A stretch of DNA of 64,000 bases. It comes from JBBBNV01 sp037137075 (GTDB taxonomy: Bacteria > Bacillota > Bacilli > Paenibacillales > NBRC-103111). Numbering within the stretch: the first letter of the stretch is position 1; each line of letters starts with the position of its first letter. The DNA lies in the NCBI RefSeq assembly GCF_037137075.1, contig NZ_JBBBNV010000003.1, positions 62,001 to 126,000 on the forward strand, written 5' to 3'. Positions 51,744-60,210 of the stretch are shown one piece after another. Below the pieces are notes generated by a model, which searched no databases, was not told the DNA's origin, and saw nothing but the letters and a program-made list of their open reading frames with translations. A program made the position numbers and the translations under genes.

Positions 51744-52397
51744 ATGGAGCATCAACGGCATATCCTGGTTGTGCTGCCGCATCCGGATGATGAGGTCGGC
51801 ATGGCGGGGACACTGGCTTGGCACATTCAAAATGGCACTCCGGTCACTTACGTATGCTTAACCCTTGGAGAGATGGGCCGGAATCTGGGCAACCCGCCCT
51901 TCGCCAGCCGTTCGACACTGCCGGCCATCCGTAGGCAGGAGCTGGAGGCATCGTGCAAAGCGATTGGCATCCAGGATGTAAGGTACTGGGGGATGCACGA
52001 CAAAACCGTAGAATTCGAGCCGCGGGAGCCCTTCATCGCCCGAATTCAGGCCTTACTTGCCGAGATTTCCCCTTCACTCGTTTTGACGTATTACCCCGGC
52101 TACAGTGTTCATCCTGATCACGACGCCTGCGGCGCTGCCGTGATCGAGGCGGTCCGAAGACTGCCGGCCGGGGAGCGCCCCGCGGTGCACTGCACCGCCT
52201 TCGCCTCCAATCGCGAAGCCGCGCTGGGCAAGCCGGATATAAGCAATGATGTCGGAGCCATGCTGGAATTCAAGCAGGCCTCCTTACGGGCTCACCGATC
52301 CCAATTCCAAATCATGCTGCTCGGCCAGGCGGATGGTAGTCCTGAGCTGATTGCCCGGCTGAGCAAGGAAGCCTTCTGGACGTACCCGTTCTCGTAA
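51744..52397 (+). CDS. bshB2: N-acetylglucosaminyl-L-malate deacetylase-type protein (BshB2, LmbE/PIG-L family)
   Basis: Zinc hydrolase that removes acetyl from GlcNAc-malate in bacillithiol synthesis, or a related conjugate. Hallmarks: zinc motif PHPDDE near residue 13 and the second block HPDHDACG near 129. At 217 residues it has usual length. It follows yojF by 41 bases; both are read together and end at the terminator at 52410. Confidence 0.87.
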   Translation: MEHQRHILVVLPHPDDEVGMAGTLAWHIQNGTPVTYVCLTLGEMGRNLGNPPFASRSTLPAIRRQELEASCKAIGIQDVRYWGMHDKTVEFEPREPFIARIQALLAEISPSLVLTYYPGYSVHPDHDACGAAVIEAVRRLPAGERPAVHCTAFASNREAALGKPDISNDVGAMLEFKQASLRAHRSQFQIMLLGQADGSPELIARLSKEAFWTYPFS

Positions 52398-52409
52398 AAA
52401 ACAGAAGAG

Positions 52410-52452
52410 AAGGCCTCACGCATCACCTGGACGATGCGATCGAGGCCTTTTT
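52410..52452 (+). terminator. Terminator after bshB2
   Basis: AAGGCCTC pairs with GAGGCCTT, with an inner CGCATC/GATGCG stem, followed by a T-run. Confidence 0.88.
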
Positions 52453-52510
52453 GAGATGAGAATTTACATATTTTTACCAAGGGATGCGGCAATGAAGCCG
52501 TGACTATAAG

Positions 52511-52577
52511 TTCTTGTCATTTTCACAAGAAGCACTTCCAGTTATAATGAAAGGAAATAAACCCCATATGGGGGTTT
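52511..52577 (+). promoter_or_regulatory. Promoter and two inverted repeats before the effector-like gene
   Basis: TTTTCA (52520-52525), 17 bp, TATAAT (52543-52548) is a plausible promoter. The perfect inverted repeat TTCTTGT-N7-ACAAGAA (52511-52531) overlaps its -35 and is a likely operator. A second repeat AAACCCC-ATATG-GGGGTTT (52559-52577) lies in the leader just before the ribosome binding site and could affect translation. Confidence 0.65.
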
Positions 52578-52592
52578 CTCCAAGGAGAACCA

Positions 52593-54050
52593 ATGAATCA
52601 TAACCCGCCAGTAAAAAAGGCCAAGCCTCTGCAAATGGCAGCAGCCCCCGCTAGATCCAAAGGCGTAACCGGAACAGCATTACAGCCTTCCTCATCCCTG
52701 CATGGACGACTCACCCAGCTCCAACGGGTTATGGGCAATCAAGGTGTAAGACAAATGCTGTCTTCGATGCTGCAATCAAGAAATGCCTCTCAGGCTACGC
52801 CCAGTACCGCTCCCGTCCAGCGCTCACTGAAGATTGGTTCTAAAGAGGTTAGCGCTAAAGAGCTCCAAGAAAATGTAAGCGATCTCGAGCTGAGAGAGGT
52901 GATGAAGCTATGGATGGGGCGCGCCAGGGCGTACAGCTTCCGTGAGTGGGAAGCAGCTGAAACGGAAGCCCAAAAGGAAGTTGATGAATACGAAGAATAT
53001 AAGGATCAAAATGAAGTCGATGAAGATAACGATCTGACAGATGCCGAACGTGTCAACATCTATTCGATGAGCCCCGAGCTGTTCGAGCAGATTAAAGGCT
53101 ATGAAGATGATGTTCACGAAGTGATTGAAGGCGTCGGCATCGGCTTCATCGAGCTACTAGACATCCTCGCTCCTAAGAAAATTGACGATCTCTTGCAACA
53201 ACAATCGGCGGCAGAACTAGTTGCCAGTGTGAAGGCCCTAAATAGTGATTCGCTAGCCCGGATTATCGGCGCAGCCAAAATTGAAAACTGGGTACATTTC
53301 GCAGCGACCTTCGGTCTCCCGCTTATTGCCACGCTCCCCCTCGAATCAGCAATCTCCTTAGTTATGGCCAAGGATGCCACGCGAGTAGGCTTGCAGGCCA
53401 ATTGGGGCGCACTAGGGACACATTTCCAAAAGGAGGAGGACGGTGACCGAATTATTCGGTGGTCGAACGCCGGCGTGGCGGTCGCAAATATTGTAAGCGC
53501 CCTGACCTATATGGATGTGAAGCCGAAGCATGTAGACGTCCTGTTAAGCAAATGCCACAGCTTCGCCGATCTTCTCACCAACCTTCAGCGAGGCATCAGT
53601 GACTATGGACTCACCATTGGGCAGGTTATTGAAGTATGCAGTGCCCATCCGAATACAGCCATCGCGCTGCTGGATCCCTTTTTGCGAGTGAAAGCAACCG
53701 ACATGCCCACGATCCCGGTACGGGCGATTCAATACCTGGCTGAGACTTATGGAATCGCCAACCCGGCAACCTTGCAAATCACCTATGATAGCTCCCGCCG
53801 AACGGAGAACGAAGTTACATATGGCGGCGCCTACCATATATACAAAGTTACAGTAGCCAATAAGAATCAAATCGAGGAAATTCACCTGCACGTGAACGGC
53901 ACCGCCTGGAATTCAGCATCCATAGATATTACCCATTATAAAGCACCAGGCGGTGGCGGACGCGCGCAAATCATGGGAGGACCTATCGTTCCCCAGCTGC
54001 TCGGACTTGTGACCTCTGCAACCTTTAATAAGAAGGGGAAAGGCTGGTAG
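52593..54050 (+). CDS. Orphan effector/toxin candidate with contractile-injection-type N-terminal motif
   Basis: A 485-residue protein without signal peptide or membrane helix. The N-terminal ~80 residues are Pro/Ser/Ala-rich and hold LTQLQRVMGNQGVRQML (~40-56). This matches the L-x-LQ-x3-GN-x-AV-x2-L pattern I know from DUF4157-type effectors of extracellular contractile injection systems. A charged coiled stretch (~125-150), a helical middle, and a separate C-terminal module (~385-485: LQITYDSSRRTENEV, IHLHVNGTAWNSASIDITHYK) follow; I do not recognise the last. It has its own promoter with an operator-like repeat and AAGGAG before the ATG. No injection structural genes or immunity gene are in the window. 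The role is inference. Confidence 0.5.
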   Translation: MNHNPPVKKAKPLQMAAAPARSKGVTGTALQPSSSLHGRLTQLQRVMGNQGVRQMLSSMLQSRNASQATPSTAPVQRSLKIGSKEVSAKELQENVSDLELREVMKLWMGRARAYSFREWEAAETEAQKEVDEYEEYKDQNEVDEDNDLTDAERVNIYSMSPELFEQIKGYEDDVHEVIEGVGIGFIELLDILAPKKIDDLLQQQSAAELVASVKALNSDSLARIIGAAKIENWVHFAATFGLPLIATLPLESAISLVMAKDATRVGLQANWGALGTHFQKEEDGDRIIRWSNAGVAVANIVSALTYMDVKPKHVDVLLSKCHSFADLLTNLQRGISDYGLTIGQVIEVCSAHPNTAIALLDPFLRVKATDMPTIPVRAIQYLAETYGIANPATLQITYDSSRRTENEVTYGGAYHIYKVTVANKNQIEEIHLHVNGTAWNSASIDITHYKAPGGGGRAQIMGGPIVPQLLGLVTSATFNKKGKGW

Positions 54051-54461
54051 ACTCAGCCTCTCGAAGCAAGCGGCAGCAGGGCAATCATAAGAGCTGCTGC
54101 ATAGTTCTCTCGATTCTATGTGTCTACTCTATGGACAGACAGCCACCCGTCCGCTGAGAGAACTGGGTGACCTCCCACCGCCAATCGGAAAATGCTAGGA
54201 TCGCGGTCTGCCGCCGCCGATGGCAAGGGAAGCTTCTCTTCGTTCATCCTCGTCTCTCCCTTCCTTAAAGCTACCAAACGCGGCTCACCGCATGCGTTCG
54301 GTATGAGGTCTTCAGAACTAAACCTTTCCGGAGTTCTCCGAAGGTTAATATCATCAAGCGATACGGGAATGTGCGTTTCCCTCAAGGCAGGGTAAGTACA
54401 GATGAAAGGTGATTTTGTTTTCAAAACCGGATATAATGATAACTGGCAGGAGGGATACAAA
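54051..54461. other. Mostly non-coding gap before the Fic gene
   Basis: Plus strand: a -10-like TATAAT at 54432-54437 may drive the Fic gene. Minus strand: a possible 43-residue frame (separate entry). A hairpin pairs TACCGAACGC with GCGTTTGGTA (allowing one mismatch) at 54271-54302. I see nothing else. Confidence 0.45.
54116..54247 (-). CDS. Possible 43-residue small protein
   Basis: An ATG with a good binding site (AAGGAAGGGAG, eight bases before) opens a 43-codon frame beginning MNEEKLPLPSAAADRDP. The amino acid order is plausible, but no family or partner is seen and there is no clear promoter. It lies opposite in strand to its neighbours. Kept as a low-confidence small gene. Confidence 0.28.
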   Translation of the reverse strand: MNEEKLPLPSAAADRDPSIFRLAVGGHPVLSADGWLSVHRVDT

Positions 54462-55178
54462 ATGAAACCATTTCCAAATAAATATGCGCTGAACAAACAA
54501 CAAAGCCTGTTTCTGGCTAAGAAGAAATGGGACGAAAATATATACTGCGGCATGAAGATGGAAAACAGGAATATTACCTTTCCGCAAACCCAAACAATAC
54601 TGAACGGTGTCAATGTTCCTGGTGTAACGCTGGACGACATACAAGCCGTCCTGAATATGAGGGATGCCTGGCGTTATTTGTTGAACGCGATTGATGAGCC
54701 GACTTCGCTTCCCTTCATTTGCAAACTCAATGAATACGTCGCGAGAAATGAAGCGCTGGAATGGGGCGTTTTAAGAAACGGGCGTGTCGGAATTTCAGGT
54801 ACGGATTATGTGCCGCCGCTCCCGGTGCAGAACGAGATCGAACAGGAATTGGCGGACTTACTGGCTGCGGACATGACCACAACGGAGAAAGCTATTACGG
54901 CTTTCCTATGGGGAGCGCGGCGGCAAATGTTTTGGGATGGAAACAAGCGAACCTCTCTTCTGCTCGCAAACAAGCTTCTTGTCGGCAACGGACATGGTAT
55001 GCTGACCATTACCGAGAAAAATATGGAGCAATTTAACGAATTGTTTTCAGCCTACTATACGACGAACGATATGAGCGAAATCAAGCAGTTTTTATATGAA
55101 CATGCGATCAGCGGCATTGACTTCGAGCCAGAAAAGCGTCGTGAGCCGGAGCAATCACGAGAAAGTGAACATGCATGA
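54462..55178 (+). CDS. Fic/DOC-fold protein with altered active-site motif
   Basis: A 238-residue cytoplasmic protein. The Fic core helix reads RRQMFWDGNKRTSLLLANKLL, matching HPFxDGNxR except that the catalytic His is Gln and the Pro is Met. The nucleotide-binding GNKR part is intact. Fic proteins with His transfer AMP or other groups to targets; without it the usual reaction should fail, although the fold may bind nucleotide or use another mechanism. No inhibitory SxxxE(G/N) helix is obvious. GGAGGG seven bases before the ATG at 54462 sets the start; 54402 is less likely. No antitoxin gene adjoins it. Confidence 0.78.
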   Translation: MKPFPNKYALNKQQSLFLAKKKWDENIYCGMKMENRNITFPQTQTILNGVNVPGVTLDDIQAVLNMRDAWRYLLNAIDEPTSLPFICKLNEYVARNEALEWGVLRNGRVGISGTDYVPPLPVQNEIEQELADLLAADMTTTEKAITAFLWGARRQMFWDGNKRTSLLLANKLLVGNGHGMLTITEKNMEQFNELFSAYYTTNDMSEIKQFLYEHAISGIDFEPEKRREPEQSRESEHA

Positions 55179-55214
55179 AAGCCTGATGCCCGAACTGGGC
55201 AGTCGGCTTTTTTA
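55178..55214 (+). terminator. Terminator after the Fic gene
   Basis: AAAGCC pairs with GGCTTT with an inner GCCC/GGGC stem and a T-run. Confidence 0.72.
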
Positions 55215-55532
55215 TTGTGTGCAGGTGGAGAGATTTTTCTAGCCTACGAATGACCTTGAAGGACAACACAAGACGAATGTCTCGCGCTGTAGCAGCAAAC
55301 ACTGAATAGGGCTGGTCATATTTGCGTGATTAGGTCTTTGATCCGAATACCTTTTCCCTCAAACAACCGCTTCATGTATATCAAATCCTGTAGAGCCTTG
55401 CTTCCATTGATTATTAGGATTCCATCATCCATGAGACGGAGCCTAGCGGATTCCGAAAGAGGCTACCGGGTAGCCCTGCTTTCATCACAATCAAAATAAA
55501 ACAAGCGTATCGATCCGCTCCTGGCTCGACAG
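55215..55532. other. Gap between the Fic gene and ytkL
   Basis: No gene with a clear start is seen. On the minus strand a 38-codon frame at 55316-55432 (MDDGILIINGSKALQDL onward) reads like the end of a protein but has no good binding site. It may be a remnant of a lost gene. Confidence 0.4.
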
Positions 55533-56228
55533 CTACGCTTCCACCGTCAGCGACTCGCCCGGCTTCAGCACCCGGCCGTTCAGGCCATGCTCCTTCAGCT
55601 TCTGGACAAAAGCCTCGGCATCCTGGCGGATGAGGGAGAAGGTATCGTAATGCACCGGAATGACCAGCTTGGCGCCAAACCACTGAGCGGCTTGGAGAGC
55701 ATCCTCCGGTCCCATCGTGAAATGGCCGCCAATCGGGATGAAGGCGACATCGATGCGATGCCGTTCGCCGATCATTTTCATATCCCCGAACAAGCACGTA
55801 TCTCCGGTATGAAGGATGGTGAGCCCTTCGGCTTCAATAATAAAACCGCCGGGCATGCCGCCATAAATAATCCGCTGCTCCTCCTCGATCACAATGCCGG
55901 AACTGTGGAACGCCTGAATCATTTTGGCTTTGGCAAAGCCCAAATCCACGGTTCCGCCAAGATTCATCCCGGTCGTCTTGACCCCTTTCCATGACATGTA
56001 GGTCGCAAGCTCCAGCGTAGCAATAACCGGAGCATCATTCGCCTTCGCGATAGGCACGGCATCCAAAATATGGTCCGCATGGGCATGTGTCAGCAGCACC
56101 GCATCGGTCCGGATCTCCTCCGGCTTCGTTACGGCAAGCTCGTTCCCCCGTAAAAACGGGTCAATGACCAGCGATTTGCCGTTCGTCTGGATTTGCACAC
56201 ACGAATGTCCATGGTAAATCAATTCCAT
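55533..56228 (-). CDS. ytkL: UPF0173 metal-dependent hydrolase (YtkL type)
   Basis: A 231-residue metallo-beta-lactamase-fold protein. The metal motif is LLTHAHADHILD (~46-57), with further ligands in ILHTGDTCLFGDM, IPIGGHFTMGPEDA and VIPVHYDTF. The N-terminus ELIYHGHSCVQIQ is characteristic of the family. Substrate unknown. GGAGG lies seven bases before the ATG. It is a single gene. Confidence 0.88.
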   Translation of the reverse strand: MELIYHGHSCVQIQTNGKSLVIDPFLRGNELAVTKPEEIRTDAVLLTHAHADHILDAVPIAKANDAPVIATLELATYMSWKGVKTTGMNLGGTVDLGFAKAKMIQAFHSSGIVIEEEQRIIYGGMPGGFIIEAEGLTILHTGDTCLFGDMKMIGERHRIDVAFIPIGGHFTMGPEDALQAAQWFGAKLVIPVHYDTFSLIRQDAEAFVQKLKEHGLNGRVLKPGESLTVEA

Positions 56229-56463
56229 CTTCCATCCTCCTCCTTGTGTCGGTTGAATAATGCCAGTCTAGCGGCATACTGCATACAATGAAACTATGAT
56301 TATTGTATACCAACGGTTGTCCATTTCCAAAAAAACCATCAGGATCGCACGCATAAATAACATGGCAGGCCTACCCGATCAATGACCGGATTCTTCAGAT
56401 CGTACAAATCATCCTATCCGTAGGCCGGTTCATCACACCTGCATGACCTGCCGTTCCCGGCTC

Positions 56464-56590
56464 AAAAAAAGAGACCCGCAGCAACGGGCTGCAGGTCCAA
56501 GGTTTATATAAAATGAAAAGGGGGGTTCGGTATTTATTATAGGTGCTGTACCTTAAGCTAACCTGAAAGAAATATTTCAGTAATGTTACA
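56464..56590 (-). repeat. Intergenic element, copy A: terminator plus C-rich RNA candidate
   Basis: First of three related ~120-130-bp elements (others at 62386 and 63269), all in the same orientation. On the minus strand it reads: CTGAAA-n6-TTTCAG palindrome, CTTAAGG, TATAAT (56541-56536), GAACCCCCCTTTTCATTT, then a stem (GACCTGCAGCC with GCTGCGGGTC) and a run of seven T. This is the layout of a ~70-base transcript with a C-rich 5' end and a terminator. It lies behind the eamA stop. Confidence 0.65.
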
Positions 56591-56676
56591 AAATCTCAAC
56601 CGATTAATCTCCGTCATGCGACACCCCACCGGCACTGGAAGCTGCAAGGTACGACCGCTTCGCCCTTCGGTCCCCC

Positions 56677-57579
56677 TTATTTCCGTTCATCCGGTTCCGG
56701 GACGGGCTGCGCTGCCGTTCTGCCTGTCAGATAAACCCCCGCAAACACAAGAAGTCCGCCCGCAATCTGCACGATCGTAATCGGCTTGCCTAAGGCAAGA
56801 CTTAGAATAGCCGTGAATACCGTAATCAGATTCAAATAAATGCCTGCACGGCTGACGCCGATTTGGCGAAGGGCCGCGTTCCAGAATATGAAGGAGCCGA
56901 CGGAGGGGAAGATGCCCATGTACACAATTCCCCAAGCCGCAGCAGCACTAATCGGCAGCGACAAGCCCCCGGAGAGAAAGAAAAACGGCGCAACCAGCAG
57001 CAGACCGATGAGGGCGGAGGCAGCCGTGGCAGCTATCGGCGGGAGTCCCTTCATTTTGCGCCCGGCGATGGAATAAAGCGTCCAGACGACAATCGCAAGC
57101 AGCATCAGCAGGTCCCCGGCGTTATAATCCATATGGAAAATTTGCTGCAGTTGGCCGTTCGTCAGGACGAGCAGCACGCCAAGCAGCGAAACCAGCAGCC
57201 CCAGCACCTTCATGCGTGATATGGATTCCTTCAGCAGCAGTGCCGAAAAAATGACTATCACTGCCGGGTTCATAGCATTCACCAGCGCGGCATTCATCGA
57301 GGTCGTGAACCGCAGCGCTTCATACAGCAGGAAGTTATAGCTGACAATGCCGAGCACAGCCAGGACGATCAGCGTCTTCCACCGCTTCCAGACGTCCCTC
57401 CACACAGGCCGCTCCACCCAATGCGCAATCGGGAATAAGAGGAAAATGGCGATGAGCCAGCGGCAAAACGTCATTTGCAGCGGGGTCAGCTCGGCCACGA
57501 CATATTTGCCGAGAATGTAATTCCCGGCCCAAAACAAATTCGCCAGGAGAAGAAACAAAACAACCTTATAGTTGTTCAT
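56677..57579 (-). CDS. EamA-family (drug/metabolite) transporter
   Basis: A 300-residue protein with ten hydrophobic helices in two repeats (ANLFWAGNYILGKYVVAELTPLQMTFCRW; TLYSIAGRKMKGLPPIAATAASALIG). It is full length, in contrast to the remnant at 40983. Substrate unknown; relatives export amino acids or metabolites. It is followed after ~87 bases by repeat copy A. Confidence 0.88.
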   Translation of the reverse strand: MNNYKVVLFLLLANLFWAGNYILGKYVVAELTPLQMTFCRWLIAIFLLFPIAHWVERPVWRDVWKRWKTLIVLAVLGIVSYNFLLYEALRFTTSMNAALVNAMNPAVIVIFSALLLKESISRMKVLGLLVSLLGVLLVLTNGQLQQIFHMDYNAGDLLMLLAIVVWTLYSIAGRKMKGLPPIAATAASALIGLLLVAPFFFLSGGLSLPISAAAAWGIVYMGIFPSVGSFIFWNAALRQIGVSRAGIYLNLITVFTAILSLALGKPITIVQIAGGLLVFAGVYLTGRTAAQPVPEPDERK

Positions 57580-57653
57580 CGTTCACAGGACTCCCATCAG
57601 CCTTCAAGAAGCCCCCTGTGCAGAGGGCACTCCGTTCTATCCGGCGGCATCAC

Positions 57654-58580
57654 CTATCTCGGTCGGCAGCGCAGAAAGTTCTCCGAAGCAAAGCCCCGCA
57701 CCTCTTCCTCCTTATAATGCTTGAGCAGCTCGTTCATCAGATTCGGCAGCTTCCCGGCATGCTCCAGCCCGTCCACGAATTGTTCAATTCCGTCAAAATC
57801 GGAGCCGAGCCCGATATTCCGTACCCCGCCAAGCGAGCAGAAGTGGTCGATATGGCGGATGAGGTCGGTCAGCGCGGCCTGACCGTTCTCCTTCACAAAG
57901 GGCGGATAATACACCACATGAATCATCGCATCGCGGTCAAACAGGGCCTTCGCCTGCGCGTCATACAAGTTCCGCGGATGGTCGCATACCGCTCGGGCGT
58001 TGCAGTGGCTGGCTATCGGATAATCCGCCAGCTCCATGACCTCCCAGAAGCCTTTTTCGCTCAGGTGGGCTACGTCGGTAAACAGCTTGTGGCGGTTATT
58101 GAACCGCACAATATCCTTGCCGAGCACCGTCAAGCCGGCCCCGCGCGGCTCCAGCACCCCATCGGCGGCCAAATTGGCATCATTCCAGGTCAGCCCAATC
58201 GAGCGGACCCCGAGCTGGTACAAAATATTCAGCTGCTTTAAATCGCTGCCAATCGGCTCTGCTCCTTCAAGCGTCAGCATCGCGCCGATTTCCCCATCCT
58301 GCAGCTTGTCGAAGTCCTCCCATGCCTGGATATGGCGGAAATCCGGGTGTCTTCCAAGAACCTCGTCGTAAAAATAATGAATTTGGTCCAGCGCCGCCTG
58401 TAGCTTATGCTCCGCCTTCACCTCCGGCGGCACGAAAATGGCATAACACTGAACCTGAACACCGCCTTGAATTAACCGTTCCCTATTCGCCGCAAGCTCT
58501 TCGGACCGGCCATAATCCAGCGTTCCTCCCGACTCCCACAGCTTAAACAATGCATCACAGTGCAAATCAATGACCCGCAT
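57654..58580 (-). CDS. Membrane dipeptidase (peptidase M19, renal dipeptidase type)
   Basis: A 308-residue zinc enzyme that cleaves dipeptides, possibly D-containing or wall-derived. Metal and active-site parts are visible: DLHCDAL at the N-terminus (the family HxD site), TLEGAEPIG (Glu), DVAHLSEKGFW and IASHCNARAVCDHPRN (His pair), and GLGSDFDGIEQF near the end. GGAG eight bases before the ATG at 58580 sets the start. It lies 26 bases after the M29 aminopeptidase gene, so the two form a peptide-degradation pair. Confidence 0.93.
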   Translation of the reverse strand: MRVIDLHCDALFKLWESGGTLDYGRSEELAANRERLIQGGVQVQCYAIFVPPEVKAEHKLQAALDQIHYFYDEVLGRHPDFRHIQAWEDFDKLQDGEIGAMLTLEGAEPIGSDLKQLNILYQLGVRSIGLTWNDANLAADGVLEPRGAGLTVLGKDIVRFNNRHKLFTDVAHLSEKGFWEVMELADYPIASHCNARAVCDHPRNLYDAQAKALFDRDAMIHVVYYPPFVKENGQAALTDLIRHIDHFCSLGGVRNIGLGSDFDGIEQFVDGLEHAGKLPNLMNELLKHYKEEEVRGFASENFLRCRPR

Positions 58581-58606
58581 AGCTCCCGCTCCTTCCTTGG
58601 ATTCAA

Positions 58607-59848
58607 TTACAAGAACGCCTCTACCCAATTGCCTTGGCGAAACACCGGCTCCAGGGTTCCGTCCGGCAGCTCCCCGTCGATATCCAGCTCCGCCGAGCCG
58701 ATCATAAAATCCGTATGCACCAGACTGACATTCCCTCCCCGGGCCAGCAGCTCCTCCTTGGTCAGCTTCGTTCCGCCGGTCAAGGTGAACGGGTACGCGC
58801 TGCCCATAGCGAAATGACAGGAGGCGTTCTCATCGATGCCGGTATTATAAAATATCCGGTTCAGCCGGGAAATGGGCGAATCGTGCGGCACAAGCGCAAT
58901 TTCACCCAAATAAGCGGCACCCTCGTCGGTTGCAAGCAAATTCGTCAAATGCTCCAGACCGATCTCGGCGGTGTAGTCCACGATTTTCCCGTGTTGGAAC
59001 GTAAACGAGAACCCGTCTACAAGCCGTCCGTTCAAATTAAGCGGCTTCGTGCTGCTTACCTTGCCATTCACGCCGGTTCGAAGCGGCATCGTATACACCT
59101 CTTCCGTCGGCATGTTCGCCACGAAATAAATGCCCTGCTCGTTCGTCATTCCTCCGCCATGCCAAAGATGGCCCTCCGGCAGCTCCACCGCCAGATCGGT
59201 ACCGGGAGCGCGGTAGTGCAGCTTGGTATACTTTTTGGCGTTGAGCCGATCCTTAACCTGCTTCAGCCGGCCGATATGCGCCTGCCATGCCGCAACAGGA
59301 TCATCCGCCTCCACCCGGTTCATGGCAAAGATCGTCTCCCACATCGCCTGCACCTGCTCATCGCCTTCAAGCTCGGGAAAAACCTTAGCCGCCCACGCGC
59401 GAGTCGGCGCCTTAATCAGACACCAGCTGAACCGGTTCGAACGGACATAGCCTTGGAAGGCTTCTCTGGCGACAGCAGCAGCCTTCGCGGCAGCCGATAC
59501 CTTGCCGGAATCGATGCCTGCATACAGCTCTGGGTTCGGCACCTTAATATTCAGCAGCGCCCCGCCGTTTTCGGCCAGCTGCTCCAGCATCGGCGGAATC
59601 CATGGGGGATAAAACGCCATGGATTCCCCCGGGGCATACAGAAAGCGGCTCCGGGTAATTTCATCGTCATTCCACTCTACCTGTACGTACTTCGCCCCCG
59701 CCTGATAAGCCTTCCTGACGATCATACGGGTCAGCTCAGCGGCCTCCAGCGGAGACTCGACCAGCAGCACCTGCCCCGGCTGGATATTCACCCCTACACG
59801 CACGACCAGCTCTGCGTATTTCTCCAAACGTCGCTCCCACGTATCCAT
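58607..59848 (-). CDS. Aminopeptidase, M29 family (AmpS/AmpT type)
   Basis: A 413-residue metal-dependent aminopeptidase of the thermophilic-aminopeptidase family. Typical stretches are RLEKYAELVVRVGVNIQPGQVLLV, YVQVEWNDDEITRSRF, HYRAPGTDLAVELPEGHLWHGG, MPTEEVYTMPLRTGVNG and LVHTDFMIGSAELDIDG, which carry the metal-binding Glu, His and Asp. GGAG nine bases before the ATG at 59848 sets the start. Cotranscribed with the M19 dipeptidase. Confidence 0.93.
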   Translation of the reverse strand: MDTWERRLEKYAELVVRVGVNIQPGQVLLVESPLEAAELTRMIVRKAYQAGAKYVQVEWNDDEITRSRFLYAPGESMAFYPPWIPPMLEQLAENGGALLNIKVPNPELYAGIDSGKVSAAAKAAAVAREAFQGYVRSNRFSWCLIKAPTRAWAAKVFPELEGDEQVQAMWETIFAMNRVEADDPVAAWQAHIGRLKQVKDRLNAKKYTKLHYRAPGTDLAVELPEGHLWHGGGMTNEQGIYFVANMPTEEVYTMPLRTGVNGKVSSTKPLNLNGRLVDGFSFTFQHGKIVDYTAEIGLEHLTNLLATDEGAAYLGEIALVPHDSPISRLNRIFYNTGIDENASCHFAMGSAYPFTLTGGTKLTKEELLARGGNVSLVHTDFMIGSAELDIDGELPDGTLEPVFRQGNWVEAFL

Positions 59849-60210
59849 CGCATAATACTCCTTATTCGTTTCGTTCCGGCCGGGCGCCGGTGGAGTCACA
59901 TCGGGTCTAGTTTACCACAATCAGCCAGCGTTTGTTCAGCTGCCGCCGTTATTCATGCCCGGGGAAAGCTCCGTTTAACGATGCATAGCCTGCTTTTCCA
60001 GAAAATCAGTGAACGCTGGAGCCGGAACCGGACTTATGCAGTGCAGTGCGGCGGGGGGAGGGGGACCGCTTTGACAGGCCAATTTTGTGATAAATATGAT
60101 TTCATGCGCTTCAGCCAGGACAACGAGCTGAGCTTCATGTGCCACAGGTACCTTGTATTTTATCCATTTCTTAGTAAAATGGGGTAAATGTCGAAATAGG
60201 AGGGGTACAG
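59849..60210. promoter_or_regulatory. Divergent intergenic region with a promoter for the HEAT-like gene
   Basis: TTGACA (60071-60076), 18 bp, TATGAT (60095-60100) is a good plus-strand promoter. Nothing else is convincing in this stretch. Confidence 0.55.

Noticed and set aside
54116..55178. Fic protein as toxin of a Doc-type toxin-antitoxin pair
   Set aside because: No antitoxin gene precedes it on its strand, and the catalytic His is missing.
55414..55797. 127-codon minus-strand frame overlapping ytkL
   Set aside because: It lies in another frame of a well-supported metallo-hydrolase gene and has no family pattern.
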